64,000 nucleotides of DNA, from NCBI RefSeq assembly GCF_902813185.1, contig NZ_LR778301.1:1054001-1118000 (forward strand), in the 5' to 3' direction. The stretch's first letter is position 1. Each line of letters begins with the position of its first letter. Below the pieces are notes generated by a model. It did no database searches, was not told where the DNA came from, and saw only the letters and a list, made by a program, of their open reading frames with translations. Below, piece by piece: positions 34,655-42,398 of the stretch. The DNA is from Denitratisoma oestradiolicum. GTDB taxonomy: Bacteria > Pseudomonadota > Gammaproteobacteria > Burkholderiales > Rhodocyclaceae. The translations under genes and the position numbers were made by a program.

Positions 34655-34700
34655 GAAGATCAGGCCCGGAATCCGGGCCTGATCAACAGAACGATTGGAC

Positions 34701-35579
34701 TCAGCGATGACGACCGAGTCCCAGACCCAGGCCGCCGCCGCCCCTGGCACCGCCGCCGATACCGAGGCCGAGGCCATCGCCGCCAGGGATCACGCGACCG
34801 GAGATTACGCCGCCGGAAATTGCGCCGCTGCCATGGATAGCCGCCGCGCCGCCCATGGAGGCGCCGAGGCTTCTGCCGCCTCCGGCATCACTGTTGGCAT
34901 CCGGGCGGGTGCTGGTCTTGGCCGTTTGGCCGCTGACGATCCTGCCACCGGCCGCGTTGACGATGGTCCCCGGTGATCCCAGCGGCGATACCGGGACGGC
35001 GCGCCCGCTGGGGCTGATGTCGAGGGTATGGGCGATCTGGCCCCAGCCCATGCCCTGGCTACGCAACTGAAGCACACCCGTACTCGTGGTGGCAGTGCCG
35101 TCGGCGTTGGTCAAGGTGCCGCCGATCAGGGCTGCCTTAAGTTGTTCCGGCGTGGGGTTGGTAATGCCCTGGGTGGACAGGGATTCGCGGGCATAGGTCA
35201 GTGCGTGCCGGACCTCACCCCAGCCCATGGGACCGGTGGGTGAAACGAAACTGACTTCGCTGCCCGTGCTGGTGCTGGTGGTTGTGCCCGTAGCGCTCCC
35301 CGCGGTGCCACTGCTTGCGCCCGTGTTACTGCTGTCGACCAGGGTCACGGCGCCGCCGCTGCGTAGGCCGCTCACCAGGCTTGCGGCGTTCTCCTGGGAA
35401 CCGGAGAAATTCGCGAACTCGCTGGTCAGTCGCTGGGACTCCTGTCCCTTGAGAGGGACCTGGGCCGATGTGGTCTGGCTGGCGTTGGTGGAAGCATTCC
35501 CGGCGACCTGTGCCGAGGCGGTTCCGAGCTGGAGGTAGGCGGCGCTGATCGCCAGGAATGTAAGTGTCGTGCGTTTCAT
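34701..35579 (-). CDS. Gly-rich secreted protein with MGWG motifs
   Basis: A 292-residue exported protein. The start MKRTTLTFLAISAAYLQLGTASAQ at 35579 gives a normal signal peptide and has AAGGAG upstream; the longer open frame adds unrelated residues. The mature protein is Ser/Thr-rich and contains two related blocks, GPMGWGEVRHALTYARESLSTQ and SQGMGWGQIAHTLDISPSG. It ends in a flexible Gly-rich tail (GLGLGIGGGARGGGGLGLGLG). No enzymatic motif is seen. It is the last gene of the five-gene envelope operon that begins at 37321, 16 bp after the DUF3568-like lipoprotein gene. A structural envelope or surface role is likely but unproven. Confidence 0.75.
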   Translation of the reverse strand: MKRTTLTFLAISAAYLQLGTASAQVAGNASTNASQTTSAQVPLKGQESQRLTSEFANFSGSQENAASLVSGLRSGGAVTLVDSSNTGASSGTAGSATGTTTSTSTGSEVSFVSPTGPMGWGEVRHALTYARESLSTQGITNPTPEQLKAALIGGTLTNADGTATTSTGVLQLRSQGMGWGQIAHTLDISPSGRAVPVSPLGSPGTIVNAAGGRIVSGQTAKTSTRPDANSDAGGGRSLGASMGGAAAIHGSGAISGGVISGRVIPGGDGLGLGIGGGARGGGGLGLGLGRHR

Positions 35580-35595
35580 GTTGATCTCCTTGGGG

Positions 35596-36015
35596 TCAGG
35601 AATTACCGAGAACTTTCTCGGTTTGCAGGATGATTTCCATGGCAGTAGCGCTGTCATAGAACATCCCCTCTTTCACCACCGAGCGCATTCTTGTGCTCAT
35701 CGCGCTCAGGGATTCGAGTTCGATCGTGATGTCGCGGTCCTTGGCGGTGGCGACGATGGTTTCCGTCGTTCCGCTTCTCCTGGCCGACAGGATCTTGAAG
35801 TTCATCCGGGTCATGGCGCCCATGACGCCGCTCTTCACATTGGCCGCGGGCAGGGTGAAAGTGCGGTAGGCGATGCCGTTCAAGGTGTGGGCGACGCTGG
35901 TGGCGGCGCCCACACCGAACATGGTGATGGCCATGGGTTCGCAGGCGGTGAGCAGCGTCAGGGCGGCTGCCGCAGCGAAGAGGCAGTGGCGCGATGGCGA
36001 AGGACGACGATTCAT
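35596..36015 (-). CDS. DUF3568-like lipoprotein
   Basis: A 139-residue lipoprotein: signal peptide followed by the lipobox LLTAC at about residue 25. The mature part (GIAYRTFTLPAANVKSGVMGAMTRMNFKILS ... IVATAKDRDITIELESLS) matches the DUF3568 pattern of small envelope lipoproteins of unknown role. Its ATG overlaps the stop of the upstream glycine-zipper gene by 4 bases (ATGA), so they are translationally coupled. It belongs to the operon preceded by the sigma-54 promoter at 37373. Confidence 0.82.
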   Translation of the reverse strand: MNRRPSPSRHCLFAAAAALTLLTACEPMAITMFGVGAATSVAHTLNGIAYRTFTLPAANVKSGVMGAMTRMNFKILSARRSGTTETIVATAKDRDITIELESLSAMSTRMRSVVKEGMFYDSATAMEIILQTEKVLGNS

Positions 36016-36551
36016 GACGCGCTCCGGTAGGGCACCACTTGCCCGCCCATTACCCTGACCTTGGCGCCGACGCCGAACTCGGGCTGGCTGTGGGTGCTGA
36101 AGGTGCGGACACTGCCGTCCTCCATGCGCACACGGGTCTGCCAGACCATATGGCGGTTCGAGTTTTTCTCGATCTCGTTACCGGCATAGGCGCCGGCGCC
36201 GCCGCCGATCAGGGTCATCGCCGTGCGGCCGTTGCCCCGACCCATGGTGTTGCCCAGCACGGCGCCGGCGATGCCGCCGATTACCGCGCCAGTGCCGGAA
36301 CCACTGCCTTTCACCGTGATGGCGCGGATCGACTCGGCCACGCCGCAATCGGCGCAAGGGGCTGCGGCCAGCTTCGCCGCGCTCTGGGCGGCCGGGGACG
36401 TTTCATTGATCCCGGCCAGGGCGCCGGGCAGATGGCCGGTCATGGTGGCGATACCGAGCAGGCTGAACAGGGTGACGCAGATCGCCGCGACGATCAGGGC
36501 CGGATAGAGCAGTTTTGGGGGGCTGCGTTTGAACAGGGAGGGGGTTTCCAT
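36012..36551 (-). CDS. Glycine-zipper 2TM domain protein
   Basis: A 179-residue protein with an N-terminal anchor (LLYPALIVAAICVTLFSLLGIATM). A glycine-zipper double helix follows at about residues 85-125 (GTGAVIGGIAGAVLGNTMGRGNGRTAMTLIGGGAGAYAGNEIE), then a beta-rich end (VWQTRVRMEDGSVRTF ... VRVMGGQVVPYR). This is the arrangement of SlyB/Rcp-type envelope proteins, which oligomerise in or near the outer membrane under stress. The CADCG pair could form a disulfide. It is the third gene of the operon. Confidence 0.85.
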   Translation of the reverse strand: METPSLFKRSPPKLLYPALIVAAICVTLFSLLGIATMTGHLPGALAGINETSPAAQSAAKLAAAPCADCGVAESIRAITVKGSGSGTGAVIGGIAGAVLGNTMGRGNGRTAMTLIGGGAGAYAGNEIEKNSNRHMVWQTRVRMEDGSVRTFSTHSQPEFGVGAKVRVMGGQVVPYRSAS

Positions 36552-36569
36552 GATGACTCTCCTTAAGGG

Positions 36570-37073
36570 TTAAGCGACTCGCCAGATGCCGTCCGCGGCG
36601 CGGCAGGCCTTGCCGCGCAAGGCCAGGCGCTGGCCATCGCGCAGGGACGATCCTTCAAAAAAGCGGCATTGCAGGCCGTTATGGTTTTCCCGGCGCAACG
36701 GAACGATGTCGTACTCGGCGCCGGAGCGGTAGTTGCGCCAGCGCACCGAGCGCCGCTCCGGCGCCGACTCCAGGGCGCGACCCAGACAGGCCCGATCCAC
36801 CGCATCCATCCCGGTGTCCGTGCTCCTGCCGAGATGGACGCCGATCGTGGCATCCCGCGTCGAGCCGACCTGGGAACCCAGGGCGGCGGTATCGCAACGG
36901 GTGGTGGCGACGCCATGGCGACGGAACCAGGGGCGGCGGTCGTCGTCCTGCCGATAGGGCATCTGGAAACCGCGCCAGTCCGTGCTGGCCGAATCCAGGA
37001 TCAACTCGGCCTGGGCCGGGGCCTGGAAAAGGCTGGTCAGTGCGAGGACAAGGAGCAGATGGCCTGTGTTCAT
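36570..37073 (-). CDS. Secreted protein with 17-kDa surface-antigen C-terminal domain
   Basis: A 167-residue exported protein (signal peptide MNTGHLLLVLALTSLFQAPAQA). The C-terminal domain has SVRWRNYRSGAEYDIVPLRRE followed by NGLQCRFFEGSSLRDGQRLALRGKACRAADGIWRVA. This is the beta-sandwich seen at the end of rickettsial-type 17-kDa surface antigens, usually fused to a glycine-zipper lipoprotein half. Here that half is encoded by the gene just upstream (37088-37321), 14 bp away. The frame is open to 37403, but this start gives the signal peptide. Confidence 0.75.
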   Translation of the reverse strand: MNTGHLLLVLALTSLFQAPAQAELILDSASTDWRGFQMPYRQDDDRRPWFRRHGVATTRCDTAALGSQVGSTRDATIGVHLGRSTDTGMDAVDRACLGRALESAPERRSVRWRNYRSGAEYDIVPLRRENHNGLQCRFFEGSSLRDGQRLALRGKACRAADGIWRVA

Positions 37074-37087
37074 GGCGGAGCCTTCTC

Positions 37088-37321
37088 TTACTTGCGCTCC
37101 AGCTCGCGGCCGATGCGATGACCGATGTAGCTGCCAGCGGCGGCCCCGGCGACGGTGCCGGTTCCGCTGCCGCCGGTGAGGCTCGAACCCACAATGCCGC
37201 CCACCACGGCGCCGGTGACCATGCCGATTTCCTGCTTGCTGGGGTTGGTGGAGCAGCCGGCCATGCCCAGGGTGGCAAGAAGGGCGCAGGTGGCGAGGAA
37301 GTTGGGGCGAGGGGTGTTCAT
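37088..37321 (-). CDS. Glycine-zipper 2TM lipoprotein
   Basis: A 77-residue lipoprotein: signal peptide and lipobox LGMAGC at about residue 23, then one glycine-zipper hairpin (IGMVTGAVVGGIVGSSLTGGSGTGTVAGAAAGSYIGHRIG). It corresponds to the N-terminal half of the 17-kDa surface antigen family. It is the first gene of a five-gene envelope operon. AGGAG precedes ATG, and a sigma-54 promoter lies about 50 bp upstream. It is expected at the outer membrane inner leaflet. Confidence 0.88.
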   Translation of the reverse strand: MNTPRPNFLATCALLATLGMAGCSTNPSKQEIGMVTGAVVGGIVGSSLTGGSGTGTVAGAAAGSYIGHRIGRELERK

Positions 37322-37372
37322 GTTTTTCTCCTGTAGGCGACGGCGCAGATACGGCCGTCCTGCCCATTCCGG

Positions 37373-37388
37373 GGCAATGCTTGTGCCA
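37373..37388 (-). promoter_or_regulatory. Sigma-54 (-24/-12) promoter of the envelope operon
   Basis: On the minus strand the sequence reads TGGCACAAGCATTGCC: TGGCAC and TTGC with the exact -24/-12 spacing of RpoN promoters. The start point would fall near 37362, giving a leader of about 40 nt before the first lipoprotein gene. The gene just upstream encodes GlrR, a sigma-54 activator. Confidence 0.85.
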
Positions 37389-37406
37389 GGAAGAAAAAAC
37401 CATTTG

Positions 37407-37419
37407 AATCAGCGTATTA
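37407..37419. promoter_or_regulatory. IHF-type binding site
   Basis: AATCAGCGTATTA fits the IHF consensus WATCARNNNNTTR at every fixed position. It lies between the sigma-54 promoter and the GlrR boxes, centred about 50 bp upstream of the predicted start point, where IHF normally bends DNA to bring the activator to RpoN polymerase. Confidence 0.6.
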
Positions 37420-37452
37420 ACAACTTATGGAAGGCGTGGCTCCGATTCATTC

Positions 37453-37470
37453 TGTCGCCGGTGGACGACA
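37453..37470. promoter_or_regulatory. GlrR (QseF) binding box 1
   Basis: TGTCGCCGGTGGACGACA fits TGTC-N10-GACA, the binding motif known for enterobacterial GlrR. It is centred about 100 bp upstream of the predicted sigma-54 start point, a normal enhancer distance. Confidence 0.7.
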
Positions 37471-37519
37471 GGGTGCCCTGCCCTCTGGGGCAAGTGGATG
37501 ATTGTTATGGGGAAACTGC

Positions 37520-37537
37520 TGTCGCCAGGAGGCGACG
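37520..37537. promoter_or_regulatory. GlrR (QseF) binding box 2, one mismatch
   Basis: TGTC-N10-GACG, one base off the GlrR consensus, lies 67 bp from box 1 and ends just beyond the glrR stop codon. The inner GTCGCC/GGCGAC also forms a 6-bp hairpin that may end glrR transcription. Confidence 0.5.
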
Positions 37538-37539
37538 AA

Positions 37540-38856
37540 TCATTTGAACAGGGCGGGGTCGAGCTGATGGCGTTGCAGCAGCTTGTAGAACTCGGTGCGG
37601 TTGCGCTTGGCCAGGCGGGCCGCCTGGCTTACGTTGCCACCGGTCATGCGCAGCAGCTTGCCCAGGTAATCCCGCTCGAAGCGAGCCCGGGCCTCTTCCA
37701 AGGAAGCCATGCCGTCGGCGCTGGCCAGGGCGTTCTGGATCAGAGTGGCGGGAATCAGTTTGCCGGTGCACAGGGCCACGGCCTGTTCCACCACGTTGTA
37801 GAGCTGGCGGATGTTGCCCGGCCAGGCGGCGCTGGTCAGCAACTCCAGGGCCTCGGGAGCGAATCCGCCCAGGGTCCTGCCGTATCTTTCGCCTATCCCC
37901 TTGAGGAAGTGGGTCGCCAGGAGCGGGATGTCGTCGCGTCTTTCATCAAGGCTGGGCAGGGCGAGGGTGACCACGTTGAGCCGATAGAACAGATCCTCGC
38001 GGAAGCGTCCGGCGCCGATTTCATCCTCCAGGCGGCGATGGGTGGCCGAGAGGATGCGCACGTCCACCGCCACGCTACGGGTCGAACCCACGGGGCGCAC
38101 CTGGCGTTCCTCCAGGACCCGCAGCAGCTTCACCTGCAAGGGCAGGGGCATGTCGCCGATCTCGTCCAGCAGCAGGGTGCCCCCTTCCGCTTCCTGGAAC
38201 AGGCCCCGGTGGTCGCGCACGGCGCCGGTGAAGGAACCTTTCAGATGGCCGAACAGTTCCGATTCCAGCAAGGGCTCGGGAATGGCGGCGCAGTTCACGG
38301 CCAGAAAGGGGCCGTCGCGGCGGGGGCTGGCGCGGTGGATGGCCTGGGCCAGCAGTTCCTTGCCCGTGCCGGACTCGCCCCGGATCAGCACACGGGCCTC
38401 CCCGGCAGCCACCAGACGGGCCTGGGCCAGCAGGGCTTCCATGGCCGGATTGCGGCTGATGATCTCGCCCTGCCAGTCGTCGTCGGCGCCGCTGACCTTC
38501 ACCGCTCGCGCCACCTCGGCCAGCAGGGCCTGGGGCTCGTAGGGTTTGGTCAGATAGCCGAAGAGACCGCGCCGGGTGGCCTCCACGGCATCCGGAATGG
38601 TGCCGTGGGCGGTGAGCATGATCACCGGCAGGGTCGGGTACTCGCGGTGAATGGCCTCGAACAGGGCCGTGCCGTCCATTCCCGGCATGCGCATGTCGGT
38701 GATCACCACCTGGGGGCGCTCCACCGCCAGCAGGGCCATCGCCCGTTCGCCGCTGTCGGCGGCGCTTACCGCGTAACCAGCGGCTTCGAGGCGGATGGTG
38801 AGCAGACGCAGCAAGTCCTTGTCGTCGTCCACCAGCAGAAGTCGGGCCGGGTTCAT
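37540..38856 (-). CDS. glrR: Sigma-54-dependent response regulator GlrR/QseF
   Basis: A 438-residue NtrC-type activator. It has a receiver domain with phospho-acceptor Asp54 (VVITDMRMPGMDG), then an AAA+ domain with GESGTGKE (Walker A), the sigma-54 contact loop GSFTGA, and GTLLLDEIGDM. The C-terminal Fis-type helix-turn-helix is GGNVSQAARLAKRNRTEFYKLL. It follows a kinase and a QseG-like lipoprotein gene, the exact order of the enterobacterial glrK-qseG-glrR system that senses envelope state. GlrR boxes and a sigma-54 promoter directly downstream suggest it activates the next operon. Its ATG overlaps the qseG stop (ATGA). Confidence 0.93.
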   Translation of the reverse strand: MNPARLLLVDDDKDLLRLLTIRLEAAGYAVSAADSGERAMALLAVERPQVVITDMRMPGMDGTALFEAIHREYPTLPVIMLTAHGTIPDAVEATRRGLFGYLTKPYEPQALLAEVARAVKVSGADDDWQGEIISRNPAMEALLAQARLVAAGEARVLIRGESGTGKELLAQAIHRASPRRDGPFLAVNCAAIPEPLLESELFGHLKGSFTGAVRDHRGLFQEAEGGTLLLDEIGDMPLPLQVKLLRVLEERQVRPVGSTRSVAVDVRILSATHRRLEDEIGAGRFREDLFYRLNVVTLALPSLDERRDDIPLLATHFLKGIGERYGRTLGGFAPEALELLTSAAWPGNIRQLYNVVEQAVALCTGKLIPATLIQNALASADGMASLEEARARFERDYLGKLLRMTGGNVSQAARLAKRNRTEFYKLLQRHQLDPALFK

Positions 38857-39407
38857 CGGCGTTTCTTGCTGACAGGTGGCGGGGGCGGCTGACTGCGTTC
38901 CAGCAGGTTGCGCTCGATGGCCTTCAGCGCATCGAGTTTCTGCTCCAGGTCGTCGGCCCGGCGCGATTCGTCGCGCAATGCATCCTCCAGGCGGCGACGC
39001 TCGGCCAGCTCGGCCTTGAGGGCTGCAATCAGTCCGTGCAGGGAGGAGTTCTGCTTCTGGGTCTCACGCTCCAGTTGTTCGAGCTGCTGCATGGCCCGGG
39101 CATGCTCCCGGGGGCCGGTAAGGGGAACGGCCATCACCATGGCCAGACGCAGACGCTGGAATTCGCTGCCATCCTTTTGCACGGCCTCGCGGACCTGTTC
39201 ACTCTCCCGGTTCCATTCGGCGCCGGAGAGGGAACGCACATAGGCGTGGTAGGCGATCAGGGAGTCCGTGGTGGTGAGAATGACGGCGCTGGAGGACTTG
39301 AGCCAATACTGGTTGCCGCTGCCGCGCAGGGTCACCGGCGAACAGGCGGCGAGGAACGCCGCCAGCAGCGGCAGGGCGAGATGGGCGGGACGGGACATGG
39401 ATCTCAT
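38853..39407 (-). CDS. qseG: QseG-like outer-membrane lipoprotein
   Basis: A 184-residue lipoprotein with lipobox FLAAC at about residue 22. The mature part is helical, with a coiled coil (RAMQQLEQLERETQKQNSSLHGLIAALKAELAERRRLEDAL) and a Pro-rich basic tail. Position between kinase and regulator genes, overlapping both by 4 bases, matches qseG, whose product interacts with the sensor kinase. Sequence similarity to enterobacterial QseG is weak by eye, so the symbol rests mainly on context. Confidence 0.7.
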   Translation of the reverse strand: MRSMSRPAHLALPLLAAFLAACSPVTLRGSGNQYWLKSSSAVILTTTDSLIAYHAYVRSLSGAEWNRESEQVREAVQKDGSEFQRLRLAMVMAVPLTGPREHARAMQQLEQLERETQKQNSSLHGLIAALKAELAERRRLEDALRDESRRADDLEQKLDALKAIERNLLERSQPPPPPVSKKRR

Positions 39408-40834
39408 TGTAACGGCAGCCGCACCTGGAAATGGGCGCCGGGGCCGGGCAGCAGGACGAGCTGCCCGCCGTGGGCCAGCACATGCTCGCGGCTGATGGAC
39501 AGCCCCAGGCCCGTGCCCTTGAGCGGCCCGGCGGCCGGCAGACGGCCCTGATAGAAGGGATCGAAGATATGGTCCCGGTCCTCCTCGGTGATGCCCGGTC
39601 CTTCGTCGGCCACGTCGATCAGGGCGGCATCGCCCTCGCGGCGGACGGTGAGGGTGATGCGGCCACCCGGCGGCGAATGCTTGACGGCATTGGAGAGCAG
39701 ATTGTCGATCACGGTGCGGATGCGCTCCCGGTCGGCATTGAGGGCGATCTCCGACAGTTCCGTGGCCACCTGCAACTGACGGGCGCTCCAGGCCAAGCGC
39801 TGCTTTTCCACCACCGTCCGCACCAGTTCGGCCAGGGGAAAGACCTGGCGGCGCAAGGCCGATTGCTTGAAATCGGCGGCGCTGTAATTGAGCAGGTCCT
39901 CGATCAGCCGGCGCAGGTGCAGGCTGTTGTCGGTGAGAATGCGCACCAGCTCCTGCTGTTGGGGATTCAGGGGACCGACGGCTTCCTCCGCCAGCAGGTC
40001 CGAACCCTCCCGCAGGGCGGTAAGCGGCGTCTTGAGCTCGTGGGAAATCTGGCGCAGGAAGCGGCTTTTCTGTTCTTCCAGTTCCACCAGGCGCAGGCGC
40101 AGCCGGTCCAGTTGCTCCCCCAGGGATTGCAGATCGCGGGGGCCTTCCACTTCGATCCGGCGTTCGAAGCGGCCAGCCCAGAGCCCCCCGATGGCGGCTT
40201 CCATTTGGGCGATGGGATGGGAGAGCAGGCGGGTGAATCCGATCATCAGGAAAGCGGCCACGGGGAGCAGGGCGGCCAGTTGCAGCATCATCATCCGTTC
40301 CGCGTCGGCGGCCAGTTCGCGCAGGTCGGCGATCTCCCGGTCGATGGCGTCGTTGTTGTGATGGAGCATTGACTGAGCGGTCGCCGACAGGGCGGCGAAG
40401 CGCTCGGCGACCTGGCTGTCATCAACCTTGTGACGTCGGTCGAGAGTCATCAGGAAGCTGAAAAGATCGGCTTCGTGGCGTCGTAATTCGCTTAGCTCCT
40501 GCTGCTGCGGTTTGCTCAGCGGCAGGGTCGACAGGCGGCTTGCGGTCTCGCCCAGATGTCGATGCAGCGCACCGTAACGTTCCTTCAGGGCCGGATCATT
40601 TAGCACCAGGTATTGCCGGACGGCACGCTCCTGGGAAGACAGGGCCTCGATCAGGGCGCGGCTGGCCTGGCTTACCTGGGAGGCTTGATACACCGCTTGC
40701 TGGCTTTGGCTGGACAGGCGCCGGATGGAAACCCCGTTGTTGATCAGTCCGAGCACCAGGGGCAGCGCCACCAGACCGAAGCCGATGGCGAGAAGTTGCA
40801 GGAAGGAACGAGGATAGAGAGCGCTTAGCTTCAT
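39404..40834 (-). CDS. glrK: Sensor histidine kinase GlrK/QseE
   Basis: A 476-residue inner-membrane kinase. Two membrane helices (about 13-31 and 182-202) enclose a helical periplasmic sensor. A HAMP-like linker follows, then the phospho-acceptor His265 in RQISHELKTPLTAL and the ATPase motifs NLLSNAVKHSPPGG (N box), DVADEGPGI (G1) and GTGLGLSI (G2). It would phosphorylate the GlrR encoded two genes downstream. In enterobacteria the homologous pair controls the glmY small RNA and rpoE; the local target here appears to be the adjacent envelope operon. Confidence 0.9.
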   Translation of the reverse strand: MKLSALYPRSFLQLLAIGFGLVALPLVLGLINNGVSIRRLSSQSQQAVYQASQVSQASRALIEALSSQERAVRQYLVLNDPALKERYGALHRHLGETASRLSTLPLSKPQQQELSELRRHEADLFSFLMTLDRRHKVDDSQVAERFAALSATAQSMLHHNNDAIDREIADLRELAADAERMMMLQLAALLPVAAFLMIGFTRLLSHPIAQMEAAIGGLWAGRFERRIEVEGPRDLQSLGEQLDRLRLRLVELEEQKSRFLRQISHELKTPLTALREGSDLLAEEAVGPLNPQQQELVRILTDNSLHLRRLIEDLLNYSAADFKQSALRRQVFPLAELVRTVVEKQRLAWSARQLQVATELSEIALNADRERIRTVIDNLLSNAVKHSPPGGRITLTVRREGDAALIDVADEGPGITEEDRDHIFDPFYQGRLPAAGPLKGTGLGLSISREHVLAHGGQLVLLPGPGAHFQVRLPLQ

Positions 40835-40941
40835 TGGAGGCAGAGTCTACCTCCTGCTGACAGGCTTACGCTGCCAACTACAGCACTACCCGGAGATGGT
40901 GCCGGGATCGGACCCCGATGATCCGGGGCCCGGCGTAACGC

Positions 40942-41187
40942 TCAGAGCTGTTTGTGGGTGCCGTCGCAAAGCGGCGCGTGGCCGCTGTGCTTGCAGGCGC
41001 AGAAATACACCGTGTCCGACTTTTCGGCCACGTATTCCACGGGCGTGAATGCGCTGCCCTTGTGGCTGCCGTCGCAGAAAGGCTGGTTCTTGCTCTGGCC
41101 GCAGGCGCACCACCAGTAGCTCTTGCCCGCTTCGACATCCACGGCCATGGGGGCCTTCTGGACGATGTGGGGATTCTTGTCCGACAT
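40942..41187 (-). CDS. CDGSH iron-sulfur domain protein
   Basis: An 81-residue protein with two CDGSH-type cluster motifs, WCACGQSKNQPFCDGSHKG (about 27-45) and FCACKHSGHAPLCDGTHK (about 62-79). Each supplies three Cys and one His for a 2Fe-2S cluster, so this is a monomeric two-cluster (miner2-like) protein. It probably transfers electrons or clusters. It is the last gene of the marR-cytochrome b561-yceI-yceI operon. Confidence 0.93.
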   Translation of the reverse strand: MSDKNPHIVQKAPMAVDVEAGKSYWWCACGQSKNQPFCDGSHKGSAFTPVEYVAEKSDTVYFCACKHSGHAPLCDGTHKQL

Positions 41188-41214
41188 TGCTTGTTCCTTT
41201 CGAGGGAGAACCGC

Positions 41215-41781
41215 TTATTCCTTGATGGCTTCGACGGCGATGTCGATGGTCACTTCGTCACCGACATAGGGGGCGTTCTTGCCCATGTTGAAGTCGCTAC
41301 GCTTGACGGTGGTCCTGGCGTTGGCGCCGATGGCGTCCTTCTTGACCATGGGGTGGGGCATGGCCTGGAAGGAGGTGACGGTGAGAGTCACCGGCTTGGT
41401 GATGCCCTTCAGGGTCAAGTTTCCTTCAACCTTGGCGGGTTTGTCGCCTTCGAAAACAACCTTGGTGGACTTGAAGGTGGCGGTGGGGTGCTTGGCCGTG
41501 TCGAGGTAGTCCTCGCCCTGGATGTGCTCGTTGAACAGCGCGGAGCCCGTGCTGACGGATTTGGTATCGATCACGATGTCCACCGAGCCGGCTCTGGCGG
41601 CCTTGTCCATGACGACTTTGCCGGAGGTTTTATCGAAGCGGCTGAGCTGAACGGAGTATCCGAGATGGTTGTAGGAAAAGCGCGGGAAGCTGTGGTTGGG
41701 GTCGAGGTTGTAGGTTTCCGGAGCAGCGAAGGCAGCGCCGGAAAGAGCGGCGGCGAGGGCCAGGACGGTCAGATTTTTCAT
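41215..41781 (-). CDS. YceI family periplasmic protein
   Basis: A 188-residue exported protein: signal peptide ending ALSGAAFA-A, then the YceI lipocalin-like fold with YNLDPNHSFPRFSYNHLGYSVQLSRFDKTSGKVVMD and the central HPTATFKSTKV block. YceI proteins bind polyprenyl-type lipids such as isoprenoid quinones in a beta-barrel pocket. A second YceI gene precedes it, 28 bp upstream, and a cytochrome b561 gene before that, a combination seen in periplasmic quinone or electron-transfer operons. Confidence 0.9.
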   Translation of the reverse strand: MKNLTVLALAAALSGAAFAAPETYNLDPNHSFPRFSYNHLGYSVQLSRFDKTSGKVVMDKAARAGSVDIVIDTKSVSTGSALFNEHIQGEDYLDTAKHPTATFKSTKVVFEGDKPAKVEGNLTLKGITKPVTLTVTSFQAMPHPMVKKDAIGANARTTVKRSDFNMGKNAPYVGDEVTIDIAVEAIKE

Positions 41782-41809
41782 GGAAGTATCTCCTTGGAGG
41801 TTGTGGGTC

Positions 41810-42376
41810 TTACTTGCGTGGTGTGTTGCTTGCAGCGGTGATGCGGAACTTGATCAGGACTTCATTGCCGACGGTATCGAAGTCGGCCCAGGGTCCTTCG
41901 CCGATGGCGTAGTCGGCGCGCTTGAGGCTGAAGCCGCCATCGAAGGCGGCAGTGTTGCCCTCGGGCTTGTAGGTCACGGCAGTGGTGACTTCCCGCGCCT
42001 TGCCCTTGATGGTCAGGGTGCCGCCGACCTCATAGCGGTTGTTGCCCAGGCTGCGCACCCGGCCGGAGACGAAGCTGGCGCTGGGGAATCCCTTGACGTT
42101 GAACCACTGCTTGCCCACGGCCTCCTCATCGGCCTCCTTCGATCCGGTGTCGATGCTGGCCATCTCGATGTTGAGGCTGACCTTGGCGGTTTCCGGCTTG
42201 GCGGGGTTGAAGGCCAGGGTGCTGTTGAATTTCCTGAAGCGGCCATCCACCGGCACGTTCATCTGCTTGAAGACGAAGGTGATCTGGCTTTTTTCGGGCT
42301 GTACCGAGGTGTACTCGACTGCCCCGGCTCCGGGCAGCAGGGCGGTGAGCATGAAACCGGCTAAAAACTTTTTCAC
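41810..42376 (-). CDS. YceI family periplasmic protein
   Basis: A 188-residue paralogue of the next gene with a GTG start, signal peptide (KKFLAGFMLTALLPGAGA) and the YceI fold: VQPEKSQITFVFKQMNVPVDGRFRKFNSTLAFNP, ASFVSGRVRSLGNNRYEVGGTLTIKGKAREV. Compared with its neighbour it is divergent in the lipid-pocket region, which suggests a different ligand. It lies 22 bp after the cytochrome b561 gene. Confidence 0.9.
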   Translation of the reverse strand: MKKFLAGFMLTALLPGAGAVEYTSVQPEKSQITFVFKQMNVPVDGRFRKFNSTLAFNPAKPETAKVSLNIEMASIDTGSKEADEEAVGKQWFNVKGFPSASFVSGRVRSLGNNRYEVGGTLTIKGKAREVTTAVTYKPEGNTAAFDGGFSLKRADYAIGEGPWADFDTVGNEVLIKFRITAASNTPRK

Positions 42377-42398
42377 TTTCGCGGACTCCTGGGGACGG

